DNA of 64,000 bases from Vallitalea okinawensis (GTDB lineage: Bacteria; Bacillota; Clostridia; Lachnospirales; PQDH01): the NCBI RefSeq assembly GCF_002964605.1, contig NZ_PQDH01000008.1:182902-246901 (forward strand), given 5' to 3'. Made by a program: the position numbers and the translations under genes. Shown one piece after another: positions 56,651 to 64,000 of the stretch. Below the pieces are notes generated by a model. The model was not told the origin of the DNA. It saw only the letters and a list, made by a program, of their open reading frames with translations, and searched no databases. Numbering within the stretch: the stretch's first letter is position 1; each line of letters starts with the position of its first letter.

Positions 56651-57616
56651 ATGAATAGAGTTTTACAAGGTATAAACAATGACAATATTGTAAATGAATC
56701 AACGATAATTACAATAGGAGGGGTAGACCAGCACATACTTATAAGAGGAAATAGGGTTAACAATCCTATAATCCTTTTTTTGCATGGAGGACCCGGCATT
56801 CCTTCTAGTCCAAATGCTGTTCAATATCAAACTCGCATTGAAGACCATTTTTTAGTCATTAATTGGGATCAAAGAGGAGCTGGCAAATCATATTACGATA
56901 ATATCCCTAAAGAAACTATGAACCTGGAACAGTTTGTTTCAGATACGGCAGAAGTTATCGATTTTCTATTAACAAAATTTAATAGGAAAAAGTTATACAT
57001 AGCAGGACAATCCTTTGGGAGTATCATAGGACTTGACATAATAACGAGATATCCCGAAAAATTCTACGCCTATATTGGGATTGGTCAAGTAATTGATCTT
57101 AAAGAGAATGAAAAGATTTCATATGACTTTTTACTAGAAAAATCAAAAGAAAAAAAACACGTAACAGCCTTAAAAGAACTGGAAGAAATAGGTGCTCCCC
57201 CTTATGCAAATCTATTAAGAGACATATCCATACAGAGGAAATGGCTAAATGAATTTGATTGTATCGAAAGAAAGTGCAATATTTACAAAGAGCTTAAAGA
57301 TAATTCTAGTGATAAAGAGTTCGAGAATATCGTAAAAGGTGCTTCATTCACAGCTACAAATTTATTAACACATTTGTTTGAAAGGGGCATTAACTTTTTT
57401 AACACTATTCAAGAAATAGAAGTACCAGCTTATTTTTGTATGGGCAGGTATGACTATGCCTCTCCTTCAATGATAGTTGATAAATATGTTAAACAATTGA
57501 AAGCTCCTAAAAAGGAGTGTATCTGGTTTGAACATTCAGCTCATTTTCCTGATTATGAAGAGCCAGTTAAATTTGTCAATCTACTTTTGAGGATATTAGA
57601 AGAAACATATTACTAG
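56651..57616 (+). CDS. Alpha/beta hydrolase (proline iminopeptidase-like)
   Basis: A 321-aa soluble hydrolase. HGGPG at 45-49 forms the oxyanion region, DQRGAGKS follows at 73-80, and the nucleophile elbow GQSFG is at 119-123 (S121). An Asp in GRYDYASP and His in FEHSAHFPDYEEP complete the triad. HGGPG plus DQRGxGxS are features of prolyl aminopeptidases and related esterases; the substrate is open. ATG 56,651 follows AAGGAGG. It is divergent from, and probably controlled by, the XRE-TPR regulator. Confidence 0.85.
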   Translation: MNRVLQGINNDNIVNESTIITIGGVDQHILIRGNRVNNPIILFLHGGPGIPSSPNAVQYQTRIEDHFLVINWDQRGAGKSYYDNIPKETMNLEQFVSDTAEVIDFLLTKFNRKKLYIAGQSFGSIIGLDIITRYPEKFYAYIGIGQVIDLKENEKISYDFLLEKSKEKKHVTALKELEEIGAPPYANLLRDISIQRKWLNEFDCIERKCNIYKELKDNSSDKEFENIVKGASFTATNLLTHLFERGINFFNTIQEIEVPAYFCMGRYDYASPSMIVDKYVKQLKAPKKECIWFEHSAHFPDYEEPVKFVNLLLRILEETYY

Positions 57617-57782
57617 ATAAGTAAGCAAAACGGCACATATATTTTTTAAGCTACTATCCAACCTTTCAGAGGATAGGCTTATAGATGATTTGTAGCAGAT
57701 TTTGTAGTTTTAACTTTGGATGTTATGTTCCGGATGTACATTAAATCGTAATAAATGTTAATAGATTTTAGTTAATAAATAT

Positions 57783-57828
57783 ACCACCTTAAATTACCAC
57801 TCTGATAGGTTAAGGTGGTTTTTTTTTG
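57783..57828 (+). terminator. Terminator downstream of the hydrolase gene
   Basis: ACCACCTTAA pairs with TTAAGGTGGT around a 17-nt loop, followed by nine Ts. It is 165 bp after the hydrolase stop codon; the stretch between (57,617-57,782) shows no ORF. Confidence 0.85.
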
Positions 57829-57883
57829 ATTAATAATTATATGTCTATAGTAGGACTAGACAAGTGGATAAATTTGATAAAAT

Positions 57884-57912
57884 TTGATAATTCTATCGAA
57901 TTTATATATAAT
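57884..57912 (+). promoter_or_regulatory. Sigma-A-type promoter of the DinB-like gene
   Basis: TTGATA (57,884-57,889), 17-nt spacer, perfect TATAAT (57,907-57,912). The -35 lies in a tandem direct repeat of AATTTGATAA. Confidence 0.65.
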
Positions 57913-57967
57913 TAAATATATGCATTTTGTAGAATATGTATAATACTTTTATCTTAGGAGGTATATA

Positions 57968-58459
57968 ATGAGCAATACCGCGTTACTAAAGATAACCAAA
58001 ACTCAATTTGAATTAGCTTTTACTATGCTTGAAAAAATATTAGAAACATGTCCTGATGATTTATGGTATGAAAAAAAGGGAGGTTATGTATTCTGGCAAC
58101 AGCTACTACATACACTTACAGGCATTAATTTTTGGTTCAGGCAAAATAATGTTAAATTTGTAGAACCCTTCGAGGATAAAAAAGTTTATCCTGAATTAGA
58201 AAATGAGCCAGAGCATCAAATAACAAGAAAAGATTTAATTGAATATAAAAATGCAGTGAAGGACCTTATAAATACTTTTTTTGCCCATAAAGATGATAAA
58301 TGGCTTCATGATAATTCTATTCTTTTTGATAAGATAAAGAACATAGACGTCATATTTATGCAAGTTCGACATATACAATATCATGTTGGATATTGCAATT
58401 GTATTTTGAGAGAAAACAATAGTGAAACTGTGGAGTGGATTGATTATTACGGAGAATAA
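57968..58459 (+). CDS. DinB-superfamily protein
   Basis: A 163-aa four-helix-bundle protein. The first helix holds FTMLEKILETCPDDLWYEK, then a His in LLHTLTGINFWF, and a C-terminal HIQYHVGYCN. The three-His metal-site pattern (helix 2 H, and H-x3-H in the last helix) is that of the DinB/YfiT superfamily, whose members are metal-dependent thiol transferases or of unknown role. ATG 57,968 follows AGGAGG by 6 nt. It stands alone. Confidence 0.78.
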   Translation: MSNTALLKITKTQFELAFTMLEKILETCPDDLWYEKKGGYVFWQQLLHTLTGINFWFRQNNVKFVEPFEDKKVYPELENEPEHQITRKDLIEYKNAVKDLINTFFAHKDDKWLHDNSILFDKIKNIDVIFMQVRHIQYHVGYCNCILRENNSETVEWIDYYGE

Positions 58460-58526
58460 TATAAGACTAATTATGGCTAAAAATATAATAGATATATATT
58501 TTTCAACATCACTTTAATTTTGTAGC

Positions 58527-58558
58527 GATTTGCTGTCGCAAATCATATAATATTGTAT
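58527..58558 (+). promoter_or_regulatory. Hairpin and possible mother-cell (sigma-K/E) -10 before a small Cys-rich gene
   Basis: GATTTGC/GCAAATC form a stem (58,527-58,544) with a 4-nt loop, and CATATAATA overlaps its end (58,544-58,552). CATAnnnTA is the sigma-K -10 consensus. No clear -35 (AC) was located, so this is tentative. Confidence 0.3.
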
Positions 58559-58581
58559 AATTTATGAAAGGTGATGTTAAA

Positions 58582-58881
58582 ATGTACGAGTATTCTAATG
58601 AACATACTATTTGTAATTGTTGTACTGAATCTTTAAGTAGATTAATTTGTGAAGAATTCAAATGTGGAGATATAATTGGCTTAACTTTTATTGAAAGTGG
58701 TGTAGCATCTATAGCTACTGGTAGATTCGTTGATGTAGTAGGTGCTGTTGTAATCATCAATGATCTACTTTTGGAGGATACTACGAGCTATATTCCATTA
58801 TGCGACGTATCTAGTGTTGAAAAAGGTATTACCTCCTTAATGGCAAGAAATACTCCTACTTCAATAAAATTAGATCAATAA
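58582..58881 (+). CDS. Small Cys-rich protein with beta-barrel-like pattern, spore-coat type?
   Basis: A 99-aa protein. The N-terminus has HTICNCCTESLSRLICEEFKCG with five Cys. The rest is a run of short beta strands: IIGLTFIESGVASIATGRFVDVVGAVVIINDLLLEDTTSYIPLCDVSSVEKG. Such an SH3/Lsm-like pattern ending in IPL-DVSSVE is seen in small Clostridia and Bacillus coat-like proteins. I do not recognise a named family. The preceding sporulation-type -10 fits a coat role, but this is inference. Start ATG 58,582, close to AAAGGTGAT, is preferred to one six codons earlier. Confidence 0.65.
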   Translation: MYEYSNEHTICNCCTESLSRLICEEFKCGDIIGLTFIESGVASIATGRFVDVVGAVVIINDLLLEDTTSYIPLCDVSSVEKGITSLMARNTPTSIKLDQ

Positions 58882-59028
58882 ATACTTTATATACTGATTC
58901 ATTCTACCGCACATACCATTTAGCATATGGGCGGTAGAATATATCACTGTTTCATATTAAACTGGACTCAATTTTTTAATCCATATCAAGTGATTAGTGC
59001 ACAAAGGAGTGTTATTATTAATAAAAAA

Positions 59029-59538
59029 ATGAAATTCACAAAACGTTCGTTATTAGGGCTATGGTTACTTGGTCCAAAGAAAATTATGGGGTTTGGTTAT
59101 TTTTTACTTTTTCTAATATTAGGAATCATCACTCTCCCTACTAATGAAAAAGAATTTTTGAATTTTCTAATTCCATTCTTTATACTGTGGCTTATTATTC
59201 ATCTAATATCGGTTTATAGAGTTATATCAATATCTAGAAATTGTAATATAACCGCAGCAAAACTAACCTCCACAACCAAAAATGGTTCATATAGAAATTC
59301 TTACTATAAAAGAAGATATACATATCAAATTAATAATAGGAGGTACACTGCGGTAGTAAATGTAGGAAGTATTAATAAGAAAGTAGATTGGATATTAGAC
59401 TATGTTATATATGTTCCCCATAATCCCTATAAGTTTTTTTTGTTATCAAGTATTCCTTTAGCATCATTTGCTGAAACTGCTAAATTAAATAACTTAGTTT
59501 TACCAGCAGAATATGAAACTTTTAAATGTAATCATTAA
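59029..59538 (+). CDS. Membrane protein with two helices, DUF3592-like C-terminus
   Basis: From the in-frame ATG 59,029 the protein has 169 aa: a basic start (MKFTKRSLLGLWLLGPKK), two membrane helices (about 20-38 and 48-70), and a C-terminal domain with RNSYYKRRYTYQINNRRYTAVVN, typical of DUF3592-like extracellular domains. The frame is open back to 58,927. A good AAAGGAG (59,003-59,009) precedes in-frame ATT codons (59,014, 59,017), not ATG, so the start is uncertain. Function unknown. Confidence 0.6.
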   Translation: MKFTKRSLLGLWLLGPKKIMGFGYFLLFLILGIITLPTNEKEFLNFLIPFFILWLIIHLISVYRVISISRNCNITAAKLTSTTKNGSYRNSYYKRRYTYQINNRRYTAVVNVGSINKKVDWILDYVIYVPHNPYKFFLLSSIPLASFAETAKLNNLVLPAEYETFKCNH

Positions 59539-59548
59539 TTTTTATTAT

Positions 59549-59586
59549 CAAAGCCCCATTCAGTATCGGACCGAACGGGGCTTTTC
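59549..59586 (+). terminator. Terminator after the DUF3592-like gene
   Basis: AAAGCCCC pairs with GGGGCTTT, extended by TTC/GAA and GT/AC pairs, followed by TTTTC. It lies 10 bp after the stop codon. Confidence 0.85.
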
Positions 59587-59700
59587 TTAACTTGTACTTT
59601 TTTAGTGTCTATATTAATGACAGGGTTCACCGTATCGCTTTTAAACGGCGGTTTTTCAGCATTCTTTCATGCACGCATAATATGGTTACAATCACATTGA

Positions 59701-60726
59701 TTATAGACCCATATCATAAATCTTTTGAAGCGTATTGAGATGCAGCTCTTTTTCGTCAGGTGACTGGGCGTATTTATACCCTTCTATAAGCCTGTACCCG
59801 AACATAACAAGTATCAATTCACGAACGCAATTATCTGATATATGGGATATATCCGCATATTCTGAAAATCCTTTATAATACGCAGGGATACATTTATGGT
59901 AGCATTCAACCATGTAATCAATTTCTGTCTCATCCGCAATCAAGCTTGCAATATCTTCCCCCATATAGCCCCACCCGGTGGTATCCCAATCAATAAGTCT
60001 GATTTTTTTGTCAATGCAGAATATATTCGTTATCCAAAAATCTCTGTGGCAAAAAACTATGGGTAATTTTTCGATTCGTAACCATATTTCGTCTGAATTA
60101 TCGTCTACATCAATTAACATATTGCATATATGCTTAGGAATTTCGCAATTATCGTAACGGATGTAGTCGTATACCTCTTTCCATGTTTTATAATGCAGAT
60201 AGGTTTTTTTTACTAAATCCACTTCACTAAGATTGGAAAGGCTCTGTAGCACAACATACTTCTCTACATATATCCTACCTTGAAAACGTCCCAATTCTTC
60301 CGCTGCATGTTCATACATTTCGACAGTCATGTCCAAACCCGATACACCTTCAACATATTCCATCCATATTTGTGTGTTATCATTATTTATCTCCGCATGA
60401 TAGCATTTAGGCCAACGGAATGCATCAGTAAAGACTTCATCTAAATCCGATGCATAAAGATCATATTCTCTACGCCATGAATCGGGATCGCCATAACGAT
60501 TCCATTTTTTTTGTATCTTTAGAACAACATTATACGGCAATTCCTCGCCGTCACCAACTTCCGCTATTCCTGTTACAAGACGCACATCGCCCAAAGTCCC
60601 GCCATGTAGGTGCTTGGTTTGGTAAGTTGCATTGATAACATTTACTCCAAGCATTTCACTTAGCACATGTATTAGAGTCTTGGGATTCACCTGTATTTGT
60701 TCTGACTCTGAATAGACGTTATTCAT
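59701..60726 (-). CDS. APH-fold phosphotransferase
   Basis: A 341-aa protein-kinase-like enzyme of the aminoglycoside/choline kinase superfamily. Catalytic loop HRDFWITN has H227, D229 and N234; the metal-binding DWD is at 246-248, and Lys70 in VVLKIQKKW is the likely ATP contact. The substrate could be an aminoglycoside, choline or a sugar; resistance cannot be asserted. Codon use looks slightly different, with more C-ending codons (e.g. TCCGCA, ACCCGG), suggesting recent transfer. It is alone, divergent from nothing recognisable. Confidence 0.82.
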   Translation of the reverse strand: MNNVYSESEQIQVNPKTLIHVLSEMLGVNVINATYQTKHLHGGTLGDVRLVTGIAEVGDGEELPYNVVLKIQKKWNRYGDPDSWRREYDLYASDLDEVFTDAFRWPKCYHAEINNDNTQIWMEYVEGVSGLDMTVEMYEHAAEELGRFQGRIYVEKYVVLQSLSNLSEVDLVKKTYLHYKTWKEVYDYIRYDNCEIPKHICNMLIDVDDNSDEIWLRIEKLPIVFCHRDFWITNIFCIDKKIRLIDWDTTGWGYMGEDIASLIADETEIDYMVECYHKCIPAYYKGFSEYADISHISDNCVRELILVMFGYRLIEGYKYAQSPDEKELHLNTLQKIYDMGL

Positions 60727-61195
60727 TTTACAAATCCTCCATGTTTTCCTTGTTTGATTACTCCACTGAGCCGAGAAAAATATTTTATAGCTACTTACAT
60801 AAAGTAGATATCTGCTATATAGCCCTTATTCTTATATCTCTCATCGATGAAAGAACTCTTACTAATTCTTTATACTCATGGTACTCTCATCCCATTTGTC
60901 TATTTTCTTCACATCATACTTTTTCTATTATGATATAGTACAAGAAGTAATCTTGAATGATTTTATTGTATAGTAGTTGAAGTTCATCATTCAATATCTA
61001 GAATAGTTATAATTAATCTCTATAATAATTCTTTTATGCTCTTCTTAATAGAGACTATTTTACTCAATATATATCTAATAAGATAAAGCAATGATGCAAT
61101 GAAGAACCTTATATTAGATTGAGATTCTTTTTCAGTACTATAAATTCCATTTTAATCTATATTGTGATATAATTTACTCAGTTAGCTATAAGATC
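60727..61195. other. Gene-free region beside the APH-fold gene
   Basis: AT-rich, no credible ORF. It contains a TCTCTAT/ATAGAGA hairpin near 61,017-61,055 and repeated short TATAAT-like strings. Its 3' side runs into the transposase remnant. Confidence 0.35.
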
Positions 61196-61196
61196 A

Positions 61197-61412
61197 GTCA
61201 ATGAATTTTTTAAAAGAAATCATTATAAATACTATAGCTTTGAAGAAGTACGAAAAGTCATCTTTGACTACATTGAATCCTAGTATAACCGAAATAGGGT
61301 TCATAGTGCTTTGAATTATAAAACCCCAACAAACAGTACATGAACTAGCTATGACAGCTTAAAAAGTTAAACTTACGGTGTCTACCATGTTGTCATAAGT
61401 CCAGTATTCCTA
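61197..61412 (+). pseudogene. Decayed 3' end of an IS3-family transposase (OrfB)
   Basis: In one frame from 61,209 the translation reads FKRNHYKYYSFEEVRKVIF, then DYIES, a stop (TAG at 61,281), YNRNRVHSALNYKTPT. This is the C-terminal IS3-type integrase pattern (YIExYNRxRxHSALxYKTP). An in-frame stop and loss of all upstream domains show decay. The following AAGTTAAACTTACGGTGTCTACC resembles the right end of such elements. It is a relic, not mobile. Confidence 0.72.
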
Positions 61413-61471
61413 TTTGGTCATTAACTTTTGAATGATATAGAACAAATAATAAAAAATAAGGAGTGTTAAAT

Positions 61472-62398
61472 ATGAAGAAGTTAGAAAAGTTAAGATACGG
61501 AGACAGTATAGGTATATTCTCACCTTCATGTCCGATCGATAATTTTAATACATATGTTAGTGCGAAAAAATATCTAGAAAATAAGGGATACAAAATAGTT
61601 GAGGGAAATCTAACTAGAAAATCAGATTACTATCGTTCAGGTTCCATAAAAGAAAGAGTAGAGGAGCTAAATAGTCTAATACGAAATCCTAATATTAAAT
61701 GCATTATGGCAACAATTGGAGGGATGAATTCCAATTCACTTTTACCATATATAGATTATGAAGCTTTTATTCAGAACCCAAAGATCGTAATTGGTTACTC
61801 AGATGTTACAGCAATATTATTGGGACTATATGCACAAACAGGGATTCCCACTTTTTATGGACCACCAGTAGCTGAAGAATTTTGGGAATCCCCCTTATTA
61901 GTTGATGAAATATATGGGTATTTCGAGGATCTATTAGTAAATGATCTGACAATACCTTACGAAATATCAAATAATGAATGGAAGACGATAACTAAAGGGA
62001 AAGTTAGAGGTAGATTAATAGGTGGTAACGTGGAAACTATATTAGGTTTTTGGGGCAGTAAGTATATGCCTAACATAAAGGAAGGGGATATACTTTTCAT
62101 TGAGGATGATGGAAATGCTTCTACTTTAGAGAGAAACTTCTCTTTCTTAAAAGTTAATGGAATCTTTGATAAGATATCAGGAATTATATTGTCAAAACAT
62201 GAATTTTATGATGATCAAAAAACAGGTAGAAAGCCTTATGAATTATTATTAGAAGTACTTAATAATGAGAATCTACCAATTATTGCAGATTTTCATAGTC
62301 GTCATAATCGACCAATGGTAACACCAATAGGATGTTATATTGAATTGGATAGTACTAATAAGAAAATAAAGCTATTAGAGGATTATTTGGGTTATTAA
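61472..62398 (+). CDS. S66 family LD-carboxypeptidase / MccF-like peptidase
   Basis: A 308-aa serine peptidase. Family members trim the terminal D-Ala of murein tetrapeptides (LdcA) or detoxify microcin C-type nucleotide-peptides (MccF). Visible are RYGDSIGIFSPSCPI, ATIGGMNSNSLLPYIDY, the nucleophile elbow GYSD (S110), the Glu of FIEDDGNAS and the His of SRHNRPMVTPIG. The length and YGPPVAEEFW fit the MccF branch. ATG 61,472 follows AAGGAG by 8 nt; an in-frame GTG three codons earlier overlaps it. The gene stands alone. Confidence 0.85.
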   Translation: MKKLEKLRYGDSIGIFSPSCPIDNFNTYVSAKKYLENKGYKIVEGNLTRKSDYYRSGSIKERVEELNSLIRNPNIKCIMATIGGMNSNSLLPYIDYEAFIQNPKIVIGYSDVTAILLGLYAQTGIPTFYGPPVAEEFWESPLLVDEIYGYFEDLLVNDLTIPYEISNNEWKTITKGKVRGRLIGGNVETILGFWGSKYMPNIKEGDILFIEDDGNASTLERNFSFLKVNGIFDKISGIILSKHEFYDDQKTGRKPYELLLEVLNNENLPIIADFHSRHNRPMVTPIGCYIELDSTNKKIKLLEDYLGY

Positions 62399-62401
62399 AC
62401 T

Positions 62402-62520
62402 ACTCATTAGGATTCCAATTTATTTTTAGTGCTTTGATTACTGTTGTTATCTTTCCATTAGGATATCGTTTTATAATGGAATACAGTGATTGGGTAAAAG
62501 TGGATAATGCAAGTAAATAA
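62402..62520 (+). pseudogene. Possible C-terminal fragment of a lost membrane protein
   Basis: In one frame a stop-free stretch ending at TAA 62,520 encodes GFQFIFSALITVVIFPLGYR and a hydrophilic end with EYSDWVKVD. It has no start codon, and the frame runs back only into the LD-carboxypeptidase gene in another frame. It looks like the tail of a membrane protein whose front was deleted. The fragment is too short to assign. Confidence 0.3.
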
Positions 62521-62523
62521 AAT

Positions 62524-62552
62524 TGCTACTAGGTATTAACCTAGTAGCTTTT
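62524..62552 (-). terminator. Bidirectional terminator after the holin gene
   Basis: GCTACTAGG pairs with CCTAGTAGC around a 6-nt loop with A/T-rich flanks on both sides. The holin stop codon lies in it. Confidence 0.7.
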
Positions 62553-62889
62553 CATTTGAATCATTTAATTGCCCATCATCTAAATAGTCCATAACAAAAT
62601 CATCATATAAAGTCTGCACCCACTTTTGTATATCATCTTTAGTAAACACTACCTTTATTGGATCAGGCAGTATAACATATAAACGTTCTACTACATAGAT
62701 AAATTTCTTGTCACCATTAGAAAATTTTTTCTCAGCTGCTAACATAAATTTAAATGCTACTTCTCTAAAATTTTCTAAGGTTTCTTTAGTACCTCTAACC
62801 TTAATTGACCAAGATGTATAAGCTACTAAACCTATTAAGCAAATAACAATTAATAAATATAACCCATAATTATTTAAAAATTCTAACAT
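62536..62889 (-). CDS. Phage holin, LLH family
   Basis: A 117-aa protein with one N-terminal membrane helix (about 9-28, LYLLIVICLIGLVAYTSW) and a soluble tail containing LAAEKKFSNGDKKFIYVVERLY, typical of phage LLH-type holins that help phage lysis. It is 3 bp after the amidase gene, the usual holin-endolysin pair. No other phage genes appear inside the window, but the upstream side of this cassette is near the window end. Confidence 0.8.
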   Translation of the reverse strand: MLEFLNNYGLYLLIVICLIGLVAYTSWSIKVRGTKETLENFREVAFKFMLAAEKKFSNGDKKFIYVVERLYVILPDPIKVVFTKDDIQKWVQTLYDDFVMDYLDDGQLNDSNEKLLG

Positions 62890-62892
62890 ATA

Positions 62893-63591
62893 CTATTCTC
62901 CTCTCTGTGATCTATACAATATTTTTGAAACCATTTCTCTAGTTGCTGGACTTATAGAGTTCGTACCATCGACTAATCCATCTTCTTTAGCCCATAGCCA
63001 ACTATCCCCGTAACAATGACTAGGTTTATCTTCAGGTAAAGTATATGTAAATCCTAAGAATTCTGTATAACTCTTGATAATAGCTTCTGCATCTTCTTGC
63101 CAATGATTAAGTAATCTTCTTGTATCTTTATCATTGTCAGCAAAACCATATTCAGCTATTGTAGTATTTACTATTCCTGTATCCCGGTGCATATAATAAT
63201 AATCTTTTGATGGATCACTTGGTAGTACTCTAGTGAACACTCTGCGGATATTTTGCCCAGCCTTTTCTAGTTCTTCTTTAAGTCTTTCTTCAAGTTCCCC
63301 ATCTGAGTAAATGCTATGTATAAATTCAGCACCTTGTCCACCGCCTGCATTTATGTGATTTGATAAACAGTACCTGGCTTCACTCTTTCTTACAATCCCT
63401 GTCCTTTTTTTAGGATCTAAATAGACATCAGATTCTCTTGTTAATTTAACAGGTACCCCAAGATGCTTAAAGCGGGCATATTGATATAAACTGATTTTGA
63501 GCACCTTATCCTTCTCTTTCCAATGTATATTAGATCCACCCCCAAAGTCCCTTCCTCCATGACCTGGATCAATAATTAGAACTGGTTTCAA
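62893..63591 (-). CDS. N-acetylmuramoyl-L-alanine amidase (phage-type endolysin)
   Basis: A 232-aa Amidase_3-type zinc hydrolase that cuts the glycan-peptide bond of peptidoglycan. H11 in LIIDPGHGGRDFGGG, E26 in HWKEKDK, the third His in LSNHINAGGGQGAE and Glu in IAEYGFADN form the zinc and catalytic site. A short C-terminal piece (SWLWAKEDGLVDGTNSISPATREMVSKIL) resembles the start of an SLH-type or phage wall-binding repeat. The start is TTG 63,591, 5 nt after GGAGATG. It has no signal peptide, which fits export by the holin. Confidence 0.88.
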   Translation of the reverse strand: MKPVLIIDPGHGGRDFGGGSNIHWKEKDKVLKISLYQYARFKHLGVPVKLTRESDVYLDPKKRTGIVRKSEARYCLSNHINAGGGQGAEFIHSIYSDGELEERLKEELEKAGQNIRRVFTRVLPSDPSKDYYYMHRDTGIVNTTIAEYGFADNDKDTRRLLNHWQEDAEAIIKSYTEFLGFTYTLPEDKPSHCYGDSWLWAKEDGLVDGTNSISPATREMVSKILYRSQRGE

Positions 63592-63603
63592 TTTATCATC
63601 TCC

Positions 63604-63687
63604 TTAATTTAAAACTCCAGATTCTATGAGAATTGCTTTTACTTCATTGCATTTTCCTTTTATAAGCTATATATATTTCTCTACCAT
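63604..63687 (-). pseudogene. Tiny phage-type ORF interrupted by an in-frame stop
   Basis: 28 codons start with ATG 63,687 after GGAG at good distance: MVEKYI, stop TAG, LIKGKCNEVKAILIESGVLN, stop. The pattern MVEKYIxLIKxGKC-xxVxxxI resembles short proteins encoded just before holins and endolysins in phage modules (XkdX-like genes). The interruption suggests decay. The assignment is weak and rests on a pattern in few residues. Confidence 0.35.
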
Positions 63688-64000
63688 AGGCTACTCCTCT
63701 CTAAGTAAAATAACACTTATCTATATTGACAAGTGTTATATTCTAGGAAAATAAGTATATTTAGTTTGATACACAAATCATAATTTACCACATAATTAAT
63801 ATAGTGCCAGGTCATCTATTGAAGTTATGTAAAATGCTATATTTGTTATTTATGTATTATTATACCATGTTAAGGCAAGTTGTGCAATTTCTCATTTAGC
63901 TCTAGACTCCACAACATTAATTCTCAGAATATACTTTTAGCTTACTTTCAAATCCTGTCTCCCTTTCATGTCATTTATGTATACTTCTTCAAGGAGTTTA
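63688..64000. other. Gene-free window end
   Basis: AT-rich sequence without a credible ORF on either strand. An imperfect AACACTTAT/ACAAGTGTT inverted repeat lies at about 63,712-63,738. I see nothing else to annotate. Confidence 0.35.

Noticed and set aside
58509..58760. 83-codon minus-strand ORF opposite the small Cys-rich gene
   Set aside because: It lacks a binding site; the plus-strand frame has a good one and a plausible protein.
60741..60938. 65-codon plus-strand ORF upstream of the APH-fold gene
   Set aside because: No ribosome binding site, no domain pattern and random composition.
1..64000. tRNA, rRNA and CRISPR arrays
   Set aside because: No cloverleaf with a TTCGA-type arm, rRNA-like stretch or regularly spaced repeat was seen on reading both strands; a tRNAscan/Infernal run would be needed to exclude them formally.

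Overview
This is an AT-rich window (roughly one third G+C by eye) from an endospore-forming Clostridia-type Firmicute. Gene order and protein features fit a Lachnospirales-like anaerobe; the genus cannot be fixed from the sequence. Sporulation genes are everywhere: ylbJ, an alpha/beta SASP, a 23-codon spoVM, spo0A, spoIVB, the complete eight-gene spoIIIA operon and a Csp-like germination protease.

Layout. 1-5.5 kb: truncated pta, divergent tmcAL, then ylbJ, a coiled-coil gene, coaD, rsmD and a SASP gene. 5.6-12.4 kb: recG, fakA, an Asp23 gene, rpmB (+), spoVM with a 51-aa membrane protein gene just upstream, and a YjiH-type transporter. 12.6-26.9 kb: one long minus-strand housekeeping operon read from a strong promoter near 26,980: yicC, remA, gmk, rpoZ, priA, def, fmt, a zinc peptidase, rsmB, rlmN, prpC, prkC, rsgA, rpe, thiN. 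27.2-29.0 kb: rqcH, read divergently.

29.1-48.8 kb: a second long minus-strand block, in transcription order efp, spoIIIAA-AH, a second Asp23 gene, nusB, xseA, xseB, ispA, OLE RNA, oapA, dxs, tlyA, nadK, argR, recN, spoIVB, spo0A. The most notable element is the ~610-nt OLE RNA between ispA and oapA, with its own sigma-A-like promoter. It is not protein-coding although several short ORFs cross it. 48.9-51.4 kb: the shikimate operon yqeG-aroE-aroK-aroQ, with a perfect palindrome at its predicted start site.

51.5-64 kb is accessory: a YcxB-like membrane protein, a C39-like peptidase behind a 14-bp inverted repeat that ends on its Shine-Dalgarno sequence, the Csp-like protease, an XRE-TPR regulator divergent from an alpha/beta hydrolase with a repeated AGTTAA motif between them, a DinB-like protein, a small Cys-rich protein behind a sporulation-type -10, an APH-fold kinase, a decayed IS3-type transposase end, an S66 LD-carboxypeptidase, and a holin/amidase pair that looks like a prophage lysis remnant.

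No tRNA, rRNA or CRISPR was found. The parts I regard as least ordinary are the OLE/OapA locus, the small ORF upstream of spoVM, the two genes with a good Shine-Dalgarno sequence but no ATG/GTG/TTG at normal distance, and the regulatory palindromes.
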